DNA of 64,000 bases from Lycocorax pyrrhopterus obiensis (taxonomy: Eukaryota; Chordata; Aves; Passeriformes; Paradisaeidae), in NCBI GenBank assembly GCA_014706295.1, contig JACSVZ010000007.1, forward strand, positions 34,153,375-34,217,374. Direction: 5' to 3'. The translations under genes and the position numbers were made by a program. The notes below the pieces were generated by a model. The model searched no databases. It was not told the DNA's origin and saw nothing but the letters and a program-made list of their open reading frames with translations. Numbering within the stretch: the first letter of the stretch is position 1; each line of letters opens with the position of its first letter. Of the stretch, positions 37,707 to 51,500 are shown one piece after another.

Positions 37707-39439
37707 AAATCCAAGTTTAACAGAGAGAATAGTCTTGACTTTTATATCAAATAGTTGAAATAGTTGCAATATTAGACAAGTTCAATAAAAAATATTTAGC
37801 TGTCATTTTATATTTTTCATTAATAAAGAAATCTAGACACACGCAGTCTGTGATTCATCAAGTATTTCAGTGTAAATGTTATTTTAAATGGCACTGATGG
37901 TTTAAATATGACCAGGACAAAGGAGCTAGAAGTTAGCTACACATTTCCAACACATGCTGTAACGTCCACTGAAATTTGTTAAAATTTGTCCCAGTGATTT
38001 TGATGGATTGTGGATGAAGCTTAGTCTAACTGAAGGACATCTTGCAATGGAAAGACCCCTTGAGTAAGGGAATTGCTGTCCCTATGGAACCAGAAAAAAT
38101 TTCAGAATTCTAAAGAGCAAGTACTACAAAAAATAAGTAAAGGTGGGGGAGTCCAGATGCTAAAAAAATAATTCAAAGAAACTTGTTAGATTTGATGTAG
38201 TCATTATGCGACAGGGCAGAGAATTAGTATCACTTTTAATATTAGACTATCATATAGACTTATAGAATAATTACTTAAAGTCTAAAGTTGCATTAGATCT
38301 TTAAATATTTAATTACTTTTCACAATTGTAGTACTTCTTTAAATACAGACTTGCTTGGCATACTTGTTATGTGTTTTATAGTGTTCAAATGAATTTTAAA
38401 AGCTTGCCTTTTCAGAGCAAAGACTCTAACCATCACACCAGGGAATCCATGCCTGCCAGCCTCTCCATATGTTCCCTACACTCATAGTCCTCTTGCAGTA
38501 ATACTCGCAGAACAAATGTAAATACAGTTCTGGACCAAGTTTTCTCTCAGATGAGCACACATCAAAGACTAGTGTCAGCTGAGAGACTTTTCCTTCATCT
38601 ATTGCTATCCAGCTTTGAACATTGTCTTCTATTTCTTAATTTAAATTTTACAATAGTGACTGCATAAGATTAAAAAGCAGCTGATACCTAAGGGCAAAAA
38701 TTTGCCCCTTACACATCTTGATTGGTACCTTACCAGACAAGCACTAGTTTTTTACTTCCTTTTGTCAAAGCAGTACTTTGATACCAATGGATATGGTACA
38801 GAATGATAAATTGGTATGTAGTGCAAAGCATTAGTCAGTGTAGTTCAGTCATGAGAATATCCACATGGAGGAACTGTGACAGTCTCACCCTTCAGTCACA
38901 TGAAATTTCCACTGAAATCAGAGGCTATTCATTTAAGCATCTCCTCCTCAGGTTTACTCAGGTAATTGTTAAGTGATTCTGAGTAATAAACTAGCTCCTA
39001 TAATAAAAGGTTAGAATATAGCATAAAGTATACTCATATGTTTTTTAAATACTCCATGGCTGATCCAGGGAATTGGAGAGGAAGAAAAACTGTTTCTGGT
39101 GAAAATGTTGAAATGAAATATTAAAAAAGAATAATAAAACACCTGGAAGGTCATCTATTAAGAATGGTTAATTCAGTACGATTTGTGACAATGGAGAATC
39201 AATCTGTTCAATTTCTTTGAATGTACTAATAAAGGAGAGGGAAAGAGAAAATCAGTACATACAACATGTTTAGTGTTTTAAGATATATCTGACAACGTGT
39301 TACTATAAGCTACTCTAAAAAAAAAACAAACACCATAGGAAGATATGCATATGTTATGCTGATGGGGGTGAGACCAGAGAAAAGAGAAGCAAATGAGAAT
39401 TTTAAGCAGAAAAAAGGATTTTTTGAATATCTATATATA
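37707..39439. other. AT-rich non-coding stretch, no gene seen
   Basis: No recognisable gene or repeat body, and no open frame of note. Confidence 0.6.
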
Positions 39440-39527
39440 TATCACTGTGTTGTCTGTTCATTTTACACATACATATATATATATATATATATATGTATGT
39501 GTAAAATGAACAGACAACACAGTGATA
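39440..39527. repeat. Perfect 88-bp palindrome, 44-bp arms
   Basis: Bases 39440-39483 are the exact reverse complement of 39484-39527, with no spacer and no mismatch. Each arm has about 30 bases of mixed sequence (starting TATCACTGTGTTGTCTGTTC on both strands) and an inner (TA)n end, so the centre is a (TA)-repeat from about 39472 to 39495. Outside the perfect part, the left flank ATCTATATATATATCACTG and the right flank, read in reverse complement as ATCTATCACTG, still correspond if an eight-base (TA) expansion on the left is allowed. This suggests the inverted repeat was originally a few bases longer. As RNA or single-stranded DNA it would form one long hairpin. It contains no open frame, no transposase and no obvious target-site duplication. 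Confidence 0.95.
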
Positions 39528-42500
39528 GATGAAAATCAGCAGTGATACCATAGAGAAGAAGAGCTGACACAGGAAGGGAGACACCTTAAGCGCTCATACC
39601 ACTCACATGCTTCTAAATTAGTCATATCAGCTCAGGAAATGAACCTCAGAATTATTGAAAACAGTTCAATGAAGATGTAAGTTCAATGTGCATTTGCATT
39701 TGAAGAGCAAATGAAATGCTGGATGAAAGTAGTGGTAGAGAATATGGTGAAACTATGTAACACATTTATATATGTCAGGTTTTTTCTCATATCTAGAATA
39801 TTGTCCATACATAGGCTGCATGATTTCTACAAAGTTAGAGAATTTAGACATGATTTGATCAAGAAACAGAACTTGGAATTTGCAAAAGACTTGTGTGAAA
39901 GAGAATAGAATGATTGGGGGCTTTAATTTTTGAAAGAAAAAACTTTTCTGTAATCAAGTTGCATATTTTATTAAAGAGCATGGAGAATACAGACTGAGGG
40001 TCTCGCTGTCATGAAAAAATGAAAGCAAGGTTCCTCAGAACTGGGAAGAAACAGTTAAAAAACTATTGCTCCGAAACACCTTTCTTCTTCAACATAAAAT
40101 TGCACTTCAGTACTTATTGCAAAATACATCACTGAGGCCAAGAAATATTGAGACTGAAAATTTGACTGAAATTAAAATAAACAAGTATAGAAACCAAACA
40201 GATTGGTATGAATTAAAAACTCTACTCTTCAGCCCTTGATCTCCATTCTAAACTCTAGCTATAAGATGCAGGAAATTTACCTTGTATCTGATTAATGCAG
40301 AGTATTATACTTACCAGATGTCATTCAGACTGGTCATGCAGAAAGTTCAAAAAGCTAAGAAGACCCAGGGGCTTGGAACCCAGTTGAGAGCTTCAAAGGG
40401 CCACTAGTTAGAGATGGTGGGAATTACCAGTAAAATGATGGGACACATCTTCAGGAGAAGGTCTGGGATGGGGGTGCATGTTTCCCAAGATTCCCATTCC
40501 TGACCTCAGAGACACCCTCTGCATGGATCTCTGCCACTGCAGAAGAAAGACAGAGTTTGTCATAACATTTAACTCCCAGCTGTCTGCATGGTAAAGCATT
40601 CATAGCAGTATTTGAAATCTGAAAGTACAGAGTTGAATGGACAAATTTTGTCCTCTTTCCACTAGCAGAAATCTTCTTTAAGTGAAGTTCTTTGACGTCT
40701 GAATTTTCCTTTGAAAGTAGGTCAGTATCACAGGAAGGTATCCAGAACTGAGACAATGTCACCAGTGTGGGCTGGTTGGCCGCCAGAAGGAACTTGCCAT
40801 TGAATGGCACAGCAGTAGATACTGAATAATTCACATCACACATGTGGTGGGAGCCATGCTGCCCAAATCACAAGAACAGAACAAGTGGCTTGACAGGCTT
40901 CACTATTAAAAACTGGCATTGTCCTTTTCAGGGAAGCAGTTCATACCAAGAGACACCTCTACAAAACACAGGAGAAGTATGAGCTATGGTCAGTCTTTTA
41001 AACAAGACCGTAAAAAGGGAGACATTCAGACCTTTTCCTCTGACATCTCATGTTGACTGCTCTTAGAATTTAATACATAGGAAGTAAAGCAGCTACTAGT
41101 CTCTCCACACAACTCATATGAATAAGGGTGACTGTACAAATTTCTTCTTTCTATTCTTTTACCTCAACGACAAATAAAGTGAGAAAAATCTTTTCATGTG
41201 ACCATTTGGAACAACAACTTAAGGTGTTATCACAGTAGCAATCTGAATGCTGTTGATGATATAGGTTACAGAGAAGGTACTTGGAACCAACTACTGGTGC
41301 ATATTCGGTGTTGTAACTTTACCTATGTTCTAAATCTGAGCTTTAAGTAGGAAATATCAAAAAAAGCAAAAGAAAAAAGTTAGTCCTGCCATGAAATAAT
41401 GAAGTATTCCATAATTGTTTCATAATTATCACAAGTCATTACTAAGCATGCTATTTTATCAGTATTAAGATCTTGTTACTTGCTGAACAGAGTAAACAGA
41501 AAACTATTTATTGAAAGCCAGTGTCAGGCAATACAAAAAGCAACCTTTAAAAAGACAGCATTTATACCATGAAACCTAAGTACTACGAAATAAGCTGGCT
41601 TTTTTTTCCCCAGCGTAATTGAAGTGACATATACTTAAACTATAGCCAGAGCTCACTAAACCATGTTAGTATGGGTCCTCAGAGACACTCAACAGTTAAT
41701 CTGTTTTGATGCTATGTTCCTCTAATTTTTGGAGAAAATTTAGAGTTACCAAAAAACTCAGGATGACAAAAGACCAGAGACCTGTTAAAAAATGCCATCA
41801 AAGAACATGCTAGGAAAGGAAGTTTGCAAGTATTGAGAACGGGGTGGCATTTCAGGCATCAAGAATCAGAGCACTCAAGTGCTGGGTCCTCTGGTGGGGC
41901 ATTGCCTCTGGTTCCCCGTGTTGGCAGGCACAGGCTGGCTTTCACCACTTGATTTTATTTATGGAAGACTGCATGTTAAAATTATTCTTCAGGGTTGCTG
42001 TTGTCAGAGAACTGCCTTGTCTGGCCTGTCTGTGGTATAAATTAAGAAAAATAGAAGGGAAAAGTATTTTGTTTGTGCATGATATGTATGAGTGATTTTA
42101 AATCTACTTATTTCATAGCAAATCTGAATGTTTTCCTGTTGTTTATTTTTTCCCCTTCCATTCTGAAGAACTATTTTCCCCTGTAGGACTGCTGAAGGAA
42201 GAAAAGAGAACTTGGGTCGATTGTCATTTTCATTAATGTGGGCTACAAAGTAGATGTCAGAGCTGAAGGAGAGTATAATAACATACGACAGGCAGTATGA
42301 GGTAATAAGAAAAAGCAACTAGTAATTCTACTATTTTACTACATCCAGATAGTTTAAAAAATGGAAGAACTGAGAAAATCTATAGCTTAAAGCAGCTGAG
42401 CAGTAAAGTAGAAAGATGATAGAAGTAGCAGATTAAAAGTTACTTGCAGTCTAACAGTCACAAATAGATATCTCAAACACTGTAACTGCTAGATTTACAG

Positions 42501-45500
42501 ACTGAAAAACTGTAATTGGATATACCAAATACTGAGACAGTTGTTTGTGTATGTGACCATAGGTGTTACTCTTGTGAACATTGTGACTGAAATTTTAGAA
42601 GATGGTTCAAATAATGAAAGTTCTTTACATTCTCCACAGAGAACTTGCATTCTCAATTTCATTTATTTAAAAAATAATTTTAAAATCCTTAAGGAAAAAA
42701 TTATTACTAGATGTGAGTGTTTGATTTCTCTTCTGTAGCTTCTCAAGAGCATATTAGAAAAAACTAAGTCACAGAAGTCTAGAAACTTTTTTTACTTTTA
42801 TGATCTGCTATTAAATGCGGAAAAAGTTCTCTGTGATGAGCTAAGAATATATCATTACATGTAATTTTCCATCTTTTGTTGAGTAATATGTGATATTTTC
42901 AGACTAAATGGAGTTACTGTCACTAGATAAGCTTCAGAATAAGGAGGACAGTATTGAAGTTACGAATCAAATACAATTTGGATGCTAATCTGTGTTTTCC
43001 CTGGAGTTTGAGTAGGATAAATGCTGTGGTAAAAACAAACAAAAGCATTACTTGTGGAACTCATTCCTGCCAGAACTGTTAGTATGCTAAACACGTGATG
43101 GACCCTACTCAATAAGAATTTTCAAATGAAATTCCGAACAATGGTTTTCAAGGTCCATTTCCCAATGATTTCAGGACCACCTAAATGCTGGTGGACAAGG
43201 CTGAACAGAAAACACTGCCTGACTTTCAGCATTCATCCTAAAATCTCAGGGTTCATTTACACAGAGAAATACTTACATATTAAGTAATGGTGTACATATA
43301 TGCAGCCAACTAGGTCTCCTAGGTGTGTTATTTTACCACCAACCAACCTCTAATTAACAACAAAATACCCCAAAAACTAAACAAAAAGCCCTAAACCCAC
43401 ACCACACAATCAAACAAAAAAATTTTGCTGGAAGTCATTAAGAATTTCTATTGATGCAATAGAAATCCATCAGTGTAAAAGTGATATACAAGGAATCACA
43501 GCCAGAGTTTGCCTTCCATATTTTGTGATCGTTTACTTCCTGAAAGGTGAATGTAGAAATGTCACCAAAATATAAAGAGGCACTTTATTCAGCCAAGAAA
43601 TACAGGCATGTGCACATCAGTTGTTCAGTGTATACAGCTGGAGGAAATCATGTGAATGGTCGGAAGGTTCCTCAGCAAATGGATGACTTGTGACCAGTAG
43701 GCTTGACCTTAGGAAGAAGAATTTAAAGCAGACAGTAGAATTCAGAATTGTAAGTGCCAAACAATCTTTTCTGTATGGAGCTTATCAGCCTTCCTTGGAG
43801 TCCAAATAACTTGCAATTATCAAAAAAAAAAATCAGTTTCTTCTTAAAGTTTCATTTGTATCTTTAGATGTTAGCTCTCACACATGCCAATTTAAATGCT
43901 AGTTATTTTTTCCAACATAGTTGCTTTCATCAAAACTGAAGTAAGATTTTTCAATCCATGCATAATCTAGAAGTCTTGTAATGTTATTTTTGTTGAATCT
44001 GAACAGAATTGCTTGATGGTTTCATCTGCAAAAGCAGACAGTATGTCAGCATTCATTAACAATCAACATCTTTATGCTAAGATTAGAGAACTCAACTGTT
44101 TCTTTTTGAAAACTGTAAACCTTTGCACAAACCAGTTATCCTAATTTACATTAATGGATTTATCAGAAAAGTGGAAGTCTTGTGAAATATACTTGGTATT
44201 GAAACAGGCTCAGTGTTTTTTAGTGTCTTTGAAAATAACTAAACTTTTTCTAGAAATGTGACTTTAGTAGGACCATAGTAATAGTGATATGAAAAATACA
44301 AAACTGTTTTAATGTTTATATGATTCCATTTATTATCTGAAGAAAAATGTATACAAGGAGAAAAACTGTCCATGTGTTCTGTCTGAGGTGAATTGAGGAA
44401 GAAATAAAAAGCTACCACAGCATTTTTCGTGCTATGCTAGGTATTCTGTTGCTCTCAAAGTTGCCACAGTGAGCTGTCCTGAAGCATTCTCTTCCTTTTT
44501 TATTTATTTAGTGTCATTCTTATCTTTAGTTGCTAAGATAAGAATGGCTTTGAAAAAATTGGACTTCTAACAGGACTGAATATTTAATAAGTACTAAAAA
44601 TACAAGAAAAAATCCTAAAAATAGGCAAAGAATTATTAGTGAAAAAAAATAGAGCTTTTATTCAAGGTCAGCTCACCAAGAAGAATCTGTACTTCTATTT
44701 GGTATTATTGCTTTATTAGACTGTAAGGCAAGTATTTTCAAAGGCACAAGTCACAGTTAGGTGCCTAACTCCTTTTATATCTTAAAAAAATATCCCCATA
44801 GTCCTTTCCTGAAGCAGCAGTACTTTCCCTCTCACATGTTCAAAACCATATGCCTGTTCTTTTTACATCAAAATGAAAAAAACCTGCAGGCACAAGGTTT
44901 ATGCTATGATGGCCTTTTCCAGCTCTCATTGATTTCAGTGGAAGTTGGATGAAGACCTCTGGGCACAACTAAGACATAAATGCAAGGACAAATAACTAAG
45001 ATTTTTCCCTAAGCATGATCTTTTCTCTTATATTGGCCAATCATACAGTTACTTCTAGAACTCCAAGTTCCTCAGTTATATAAGACTGCCCAAGAATATC
45101 ACTTAGAAAAAATTTACTGTGTTTCAGTACAAAGCCAAATGGTTTCATTTGATGTTCAAATCAATCCTTTCTCAAAGATATATATTTTATAGATTACAAT
45201 TTCACTTCAAAGGATTCCATCTTGCTTTGACTGACATTTGTCATGCAGATACAGTAGAGAAAGATTATTTATCTCGACAGCAGGCTGATGACAAAACATC
45301 TATACTATGATTAAGCTCATTTCTAGATTAGAGGGAACACACTAGGACTAGCTGGCATCACCATGACAGTTGCAGTTATTAGTCTCCATTTCAGCATTTT
45401 GCATTTTTTTACAATGAGTGTTTGAGATTTTTCATCAGGACTACATAGAACAAAGTAAAACAGCAACATAACCTGCAAGATTTTTTTTCATTAGAATATC

Positions 45501-48500
45501 CTGCCATTGCTATTTATTTGATTTTGAGGGAAATTTCATACTGATCATAGTCTTGAAATTGACATCATATTTATAGAGGCAGACATTTGTTCTTTTATTT
45601 CCTAATTCTATAAACTTTGAACATGTAAGCTTGACTTTCTTTTAGAAATCACACTAATTTTTTTGCTGTTTTCACTGTGTGTGTGTTTCAGCATGTGAAG
45701 GGGACATCTTGAGAAAAAAGTGGCAGTTTGGTTTGGCTAAACAGGGCTGAAAAAGTCTTTCTAAGAAGGTGTATTTTAACATGAAAAAGCTTAGGGAAAA
45801 ATATAATTTAAAGAGTTGGGTTATACTCTGAAGAAGGGAATGCTAGAATTAAGGCACATGGTATCAGCTCTGTTTTCTAGAGAGGTTAAGGTCAAAGAGG
45901 AATTATTAGGAAAATTGAAAAACACCATTCTTCAACATAAAGTACTAACCTTGTTAGTGTTTTATAGACTTTACTAAGTAGATCATATACCAGTACAGAT
46001 TGAACTTAAGTGCCATTCAGAGCCAGTAAAGTGGTCAGGTAGAATTCAAGTGGGATGGCGTATAGAAATGTATCTTGGGGTGCCACATTAGCAGCCTGGA
46101 TCTAATTCTTAAGACTGGGCTAGAGCCTAGAGACAGAGTCTTCAAAGAAACACAGAAACATCCTGTAACTCTGTGTTACTGCTGTGCCTGCTGGTGCTCG
46201 AGCCAGCCTATCTCACAGCAGAGTTAGATGTGAATGGTCCTTGCACCAAATAGCTCAAATGAACAGCAGTCCGTGAACCCAAAAGAGTTGGATCAGGAAG
46301 AAAAGACGCCTCTATTCTTATAACTCTGTTAGGATTAACATCTTTTCCACTCCCTGTGTTCTTCATGGACAGATATATCAAACCACCCACTTTTTTTTTT
46401 AAACTTGTTTTGTGGTAATAGTAACTTTGGGCATTCTAAGGTAAGATGCTTGATGCAGTGGTTTTTTTAATCAGGGAGCTGTGTGCCAGACGATCTTTTG
46501 CTCTTAACTCCCCACAAATTCAATGAGTCGGTCCTAAATTTCAGGGAAAAGAGTCCAGAAAAGAATCCACATGCAAAGAAAATTGCTTTGAATAGGAGAA
46601 ATTTTAACCATTTCGCACAGACAATAAATCCTACAGTAGCTTATGTTTCCAGGGACTGATGCCTTATACACCACTTGTGTGGCCCAGAAAGGAAAAGAAA
46701 AAGAAACTTTAGACTGTCCCTGCTTCCATACGTGCCTGATGAAAAATGACTTTGTGTGAAACAAGGTTTTTAAAGGCCTCTGATGAGACTTAAAGTGGAA
46801 GGTATTCAGCTATATAAAATATGAATAGGTGAACAATCCAACAAGCAATGCCTCAGAGCATCAGAGCCCTCACAAATCACAGTTTCAAAAATATGTTGAA
46901 GTATCCATTTAGCAATCAGAGACTTGTTCAACACCTGTTCTTGAGTAACCACAGAAAATAGTCATTTAATTTTATAACTGCAATATGGCAAATAAATAAC
47001 ACTTCTTTGCTGTCTGATGGTGCAACAGGTTCAAAAGTTCAGCTTCAGTCAATACGTACACTCATTATAGTGAACAGATTATGATACCACCGACAGATGC
47101 TGCTGAATATGAAATACTTTTAATGCGCTTAAGTATTATATAAAGAATGCTGTAAAGGAGAATCAAAGTGAATCTATGTGATATTGTTTCTTTTATATCT
47201 AGTTTATATATATATATTTATATATGTCTTTATAAATACAGTTTTTCAAAGTCCCCCGTTGTTCCACTAAGAATTAATATGCAGAGACAGAGTGAACATT
47301 GGTCATTTGTACTTGAAATTAGAAAAAGTTTCCCTTCTTTGCCTTAATAGGGGTGGACTGAAATGCTGAAAACAATGGCTAGATGAATTTGGACTTGTTT
47401 CAAACAATCCTCAAATGTGTGATTCATTCACTGCTGCTGTTGTTTAATAGAGAAAGACCTTAGGACTGAAAACCTACACTGTGTTTCATTCTGTGTGACT
47501 CTACTATTATGGGAAGCAGCTATAAAAGTGTTAAAAGTAAGTAAGCAGAAAACTTTAATTTGGTAGTATGTTACACTTGCACAGGTGTTAATGAGTATAA
47601 AAGATGCAAGCAACGAAGAGCCAGCCCCAGATACCATATTTTCAAAAAATTATCCATCTCCATCACTCTTCATGTCTTCTCTTTTTCTCAGCGGCTCACT
47701 AGACGGTAATGTTCTCAGATCAAATATTCTCTATAAATTGGGAGAACATTTAGCTGATTTATGAGGCTTTTAGCTATTACACATTTACCTACTCAATAAA
47801 AGTACTTACATCATACGACACACAAGCTACCTCCACAATCCAAGAATCACTCTTAAAGTGACACATACATCAAATGGTAATGTGATTTCCTGTACCTAAT
47901 GTATCACTTAAGGGAAAATAACAGGCATTCCATTGTAGATATTTTTTTCCTTCATTAATTGTTCTTTGTTTTCTCAGACAGCACTTTTTTACTATTGTGG
48001 CTTTCTCTTACACATAAATATATTCTATAGCATTAAAAAAAAAGAGCTAGAAGGTAGAGACGTTCTGGGAGTGAGAGAAACACAGAGATTGTGATTTTCT
48101 TAATATTGTTTTTTGTTTTCAGGCTTGCAATTAAGAGCAGTTAATGCTTACGTAAATAATTTTTTAAATGGAGAATTTAAATGGATTTTGATGAAAATAC
48201 ATGACTTGCTTGTAAAATAGACCAACCAGCTTATTTCAGAACTATTAACCTTAGATTAATTGAACATCAGAATAAAACCAGCTATATTTAATATTTAAAA
48301 AAATGTGGTTTTTTGGCCAACATGGTCTAATAAGTGCACATTTCATTACATTAGAGGAATATGTACTATTTAGGCTATTATTTTAGAACCCAAGACCCAG
48401 TATCACTATAAGATTCTAGAATAAAGAGAAAATGGAGGGTAAGAAAGTCACAAAGAAGAAGATAGATAAGATTGATTATTTTTCATGGAAGCTTCAGCCA

Positions 48501-51500
48501 GAGCCTGACCTTACAAGTCCTGACCAACCTCTGAAAATATTGAGACTCTAACTAGAGGTTTTGACCATCTACTTCCTCAAAAAAGATATTACAATACTTC
48601 CTACCTCAGTTCCACTTGTAACAAAATATTTGAACAAGCTATCATCCAACATTTAAAGTTTCAATTATCTTTTGTCTAGTCTCTTTTTCTTTTATAACAA
48701 TATGACTGTCTTGTTCCAGGATCTCTCAGCCTTACTAATGCTCAGCTTATATGTCACAACACCTCAAACAATTTCTCAAGCAGTAAAAATTACACTTTTT
48801 GCAGAATTTTGCATAATTTATCTTTGCCAGGTAGCTGAAAACTGGCCTCCCTGCACAGAAACAATGAAACCTGACATCAAACTGTCCTCAGTAAAATAGA
48901 GAGAACATGCTGCAGCACAAATAACCTTCAGATTCCCCCACTCTCATAGTTTCTATAAAGTTTCCCAGCTGCTCCTCGATTGCTGGTTACCTGCTTGCTC
49001 ACACCTGAGATCAGCAGTCTGTCAGCCAATAGAAGCAATAGGTGAGACAAACCTGCGGTGGTTTCACAGGGTCAAGTATAAATAAACTATTGCAATACTA
49101 TAAACATTTGCAATAGATAAATGCTAGTGAATCTATGACATCATCTTCTGACAGAGAGTGGCTGAGTGGCAGATTTGATAGGTTGGAATTTCAAGGCCTT
49201 GATTCCATCAGTTTGTGTAGGCATTATAAGTATGCTGTAGAAAATCCAGGGGCATTGTGTGAATAAATGATGTCCAAAAGGAAAAGGTTTCTATTACTAG
49301 GGTTTACATTTTAGTCTCTGTTGAAACTGCAGAAATAAAGCTTTTGCACAGTGGTTAAAAGGTAGTCTTAACTTCCTTTTGTAGCTGTGGACCATTAATC
49401 ACAATATATGCTATATAACCTCTACTAAAGATAAAAACTTGAGTATAAATTTTTCTCTGTGTAAATTCCTGGAGAATATGAGCATGAGTCTCACTTATAT
49501 CTGTATATGTATATATGTATAAAGGCTTTATAAAAATAAGTGTAAAAACCTTCTTGAGGAAAATCTGACTTTTACCAGATGTTCTGTGATCTTTGAAAAT
49601 GTAGGCTTCTGCGTATGACTGGCAGCTTTTCTTTCAGAATGGCATAAATTTGGTTTGTTTCACTTCTGGGGGTACCCACAATAAGTGGGTAACTTTGGTC
49701 CATAGCAATGGGGCTGTGACAAAATTTAGCTTCTGTATTAGTGAAATAATATGTTTCTGTGGCTAACAAAAATGAACCTGAAAGGCTTGAGAATAAATAT
49801 ATCTTAAATATATTGTATACCTATATAATATATAAATATATACTTCTAGATATTGTGTTCCTAACGCTGGTTACCAAAACTAAACACAGCCATATGAAGC
49901 AAATGCAGATACTACGGCACAGACATCTGCCAACTGTGCAAAGCTGAAGGCTTGTAGCATTACTAAACTGTGTTACCATCAATAACTCTGATCTAGGACA
50001 GACTGTCAAACATGCATTGGAATGATACATTGAACAGCTTGGTTAGGTATTGTTTGCACCTTTATAGGGTGTTTTCACTCGTTACTCCCTCATTAGTCTT
50101 CTAACCAAATTCAGGAGGAATGGGCAGGCAAAATTTTCTTGATAAAAGAGCCCTGAAAAAACTTTATCCCATTGAGCATGGCCCATTGAGATTCTTCAGA
50201 TTCTTCATAGCCTAATCCCACTTTATCGCCTTGGATTACTGTCAATATATTAATAACTGCTTCTAGCTAACCTCCTTTTCAGAGCTTCATTTCTTATTTA
50301 GTTAAATTTAAAGTCAGCTCCCTTTTTCTTTCCTTCTGGCTAATCTCCATGCTTGAAAACAGTATCTGTGAAACTGTTTTTCTGTCTACAATCAATCTGT
50401 TCTTTCAACTCTATTTCACATGGTGTCCGATTAAAATTTAATAGAATCTTTTGTTGAGATGATTAACTATTAAGCAACCAGTATTATTATATGTCTATAC
50501 TCTCTGTCTCTTGTTCATACCTGGTGCATAAGCTTCATGGGGCAGGATTTTTTTACTTGCTATGCTCTCTTATCTCACCTGGTATAGTGTGATATTGTGT
50601 TTTGACTTTAGTTCCCTTATCACATTGAAAAAAGTCATATCAATAAGTACTGAAAACCAGCCTGAGTTTTTTAGATTAAGTCTGGTCTGTGGGCAAGAAT
50701 GGCTGATGATCTTATACACCATGGATGCAAAAGGTCTGCGTAGCTGCGTTGAGAGATAAGAAGGACAGATTAGTTTATGTCATGACAAGCCTTCTCTGCA
50801 ATGAGGGCATGTGTGACGTTCTTCTTGAGCTAGTGCAGCATAACGAGCAACTAATGATTCTGCAGTAGGCAGCTGATGATCTTGAAACTGAGCAAGAGCT
50901 TTTGATCTCCCTAGTCTGCCAAACAGATTTCACAAACTGTGATGGAAAAGCCATTTCCCAATTATTCTATTTTCTATTTAAGGGGAAACATTCTAGCATA
51001 ATTAATGAATAACATGAACTAAGTTTAGTTAAATTGAGAGAAATGCAGTGCATTCTGTTGCAACACACTTCACTGCATATGATCTATTTTTAGGAATTTC
51101 AATCACTATTAGGGATTATTTTACACATCAGGTGTGTTCTCACTGAAGTTCATAAAAACTGCATTAGTCTTAGTTGCATGAAATATTAAGATAACTTCAA
51201 AGGTGACTTTCAAGGTCATATATTTTGACAAAATATTGTAGAAGTGACAAAAATATTTGGCAGTCTGTTCTGTACAGTAAGGCTTTATTAAGAACCCAAT
51301 GGTTAATCATGAAGTTAACACATACAATGATTGCCTGCTCTGCCCTCACCTTGTTTCCCATTAATTCAACATCACACCATGACAGTAGAGCAGATTGTCA
51401 TCACTTCATGGCATTATACATAAAAAGTGTTGTTATAAACATTGCAGCAAGTCAAGATGTAGGATATACAGCTAGAGTAACATGTTTGGTGAAAAGTGAT

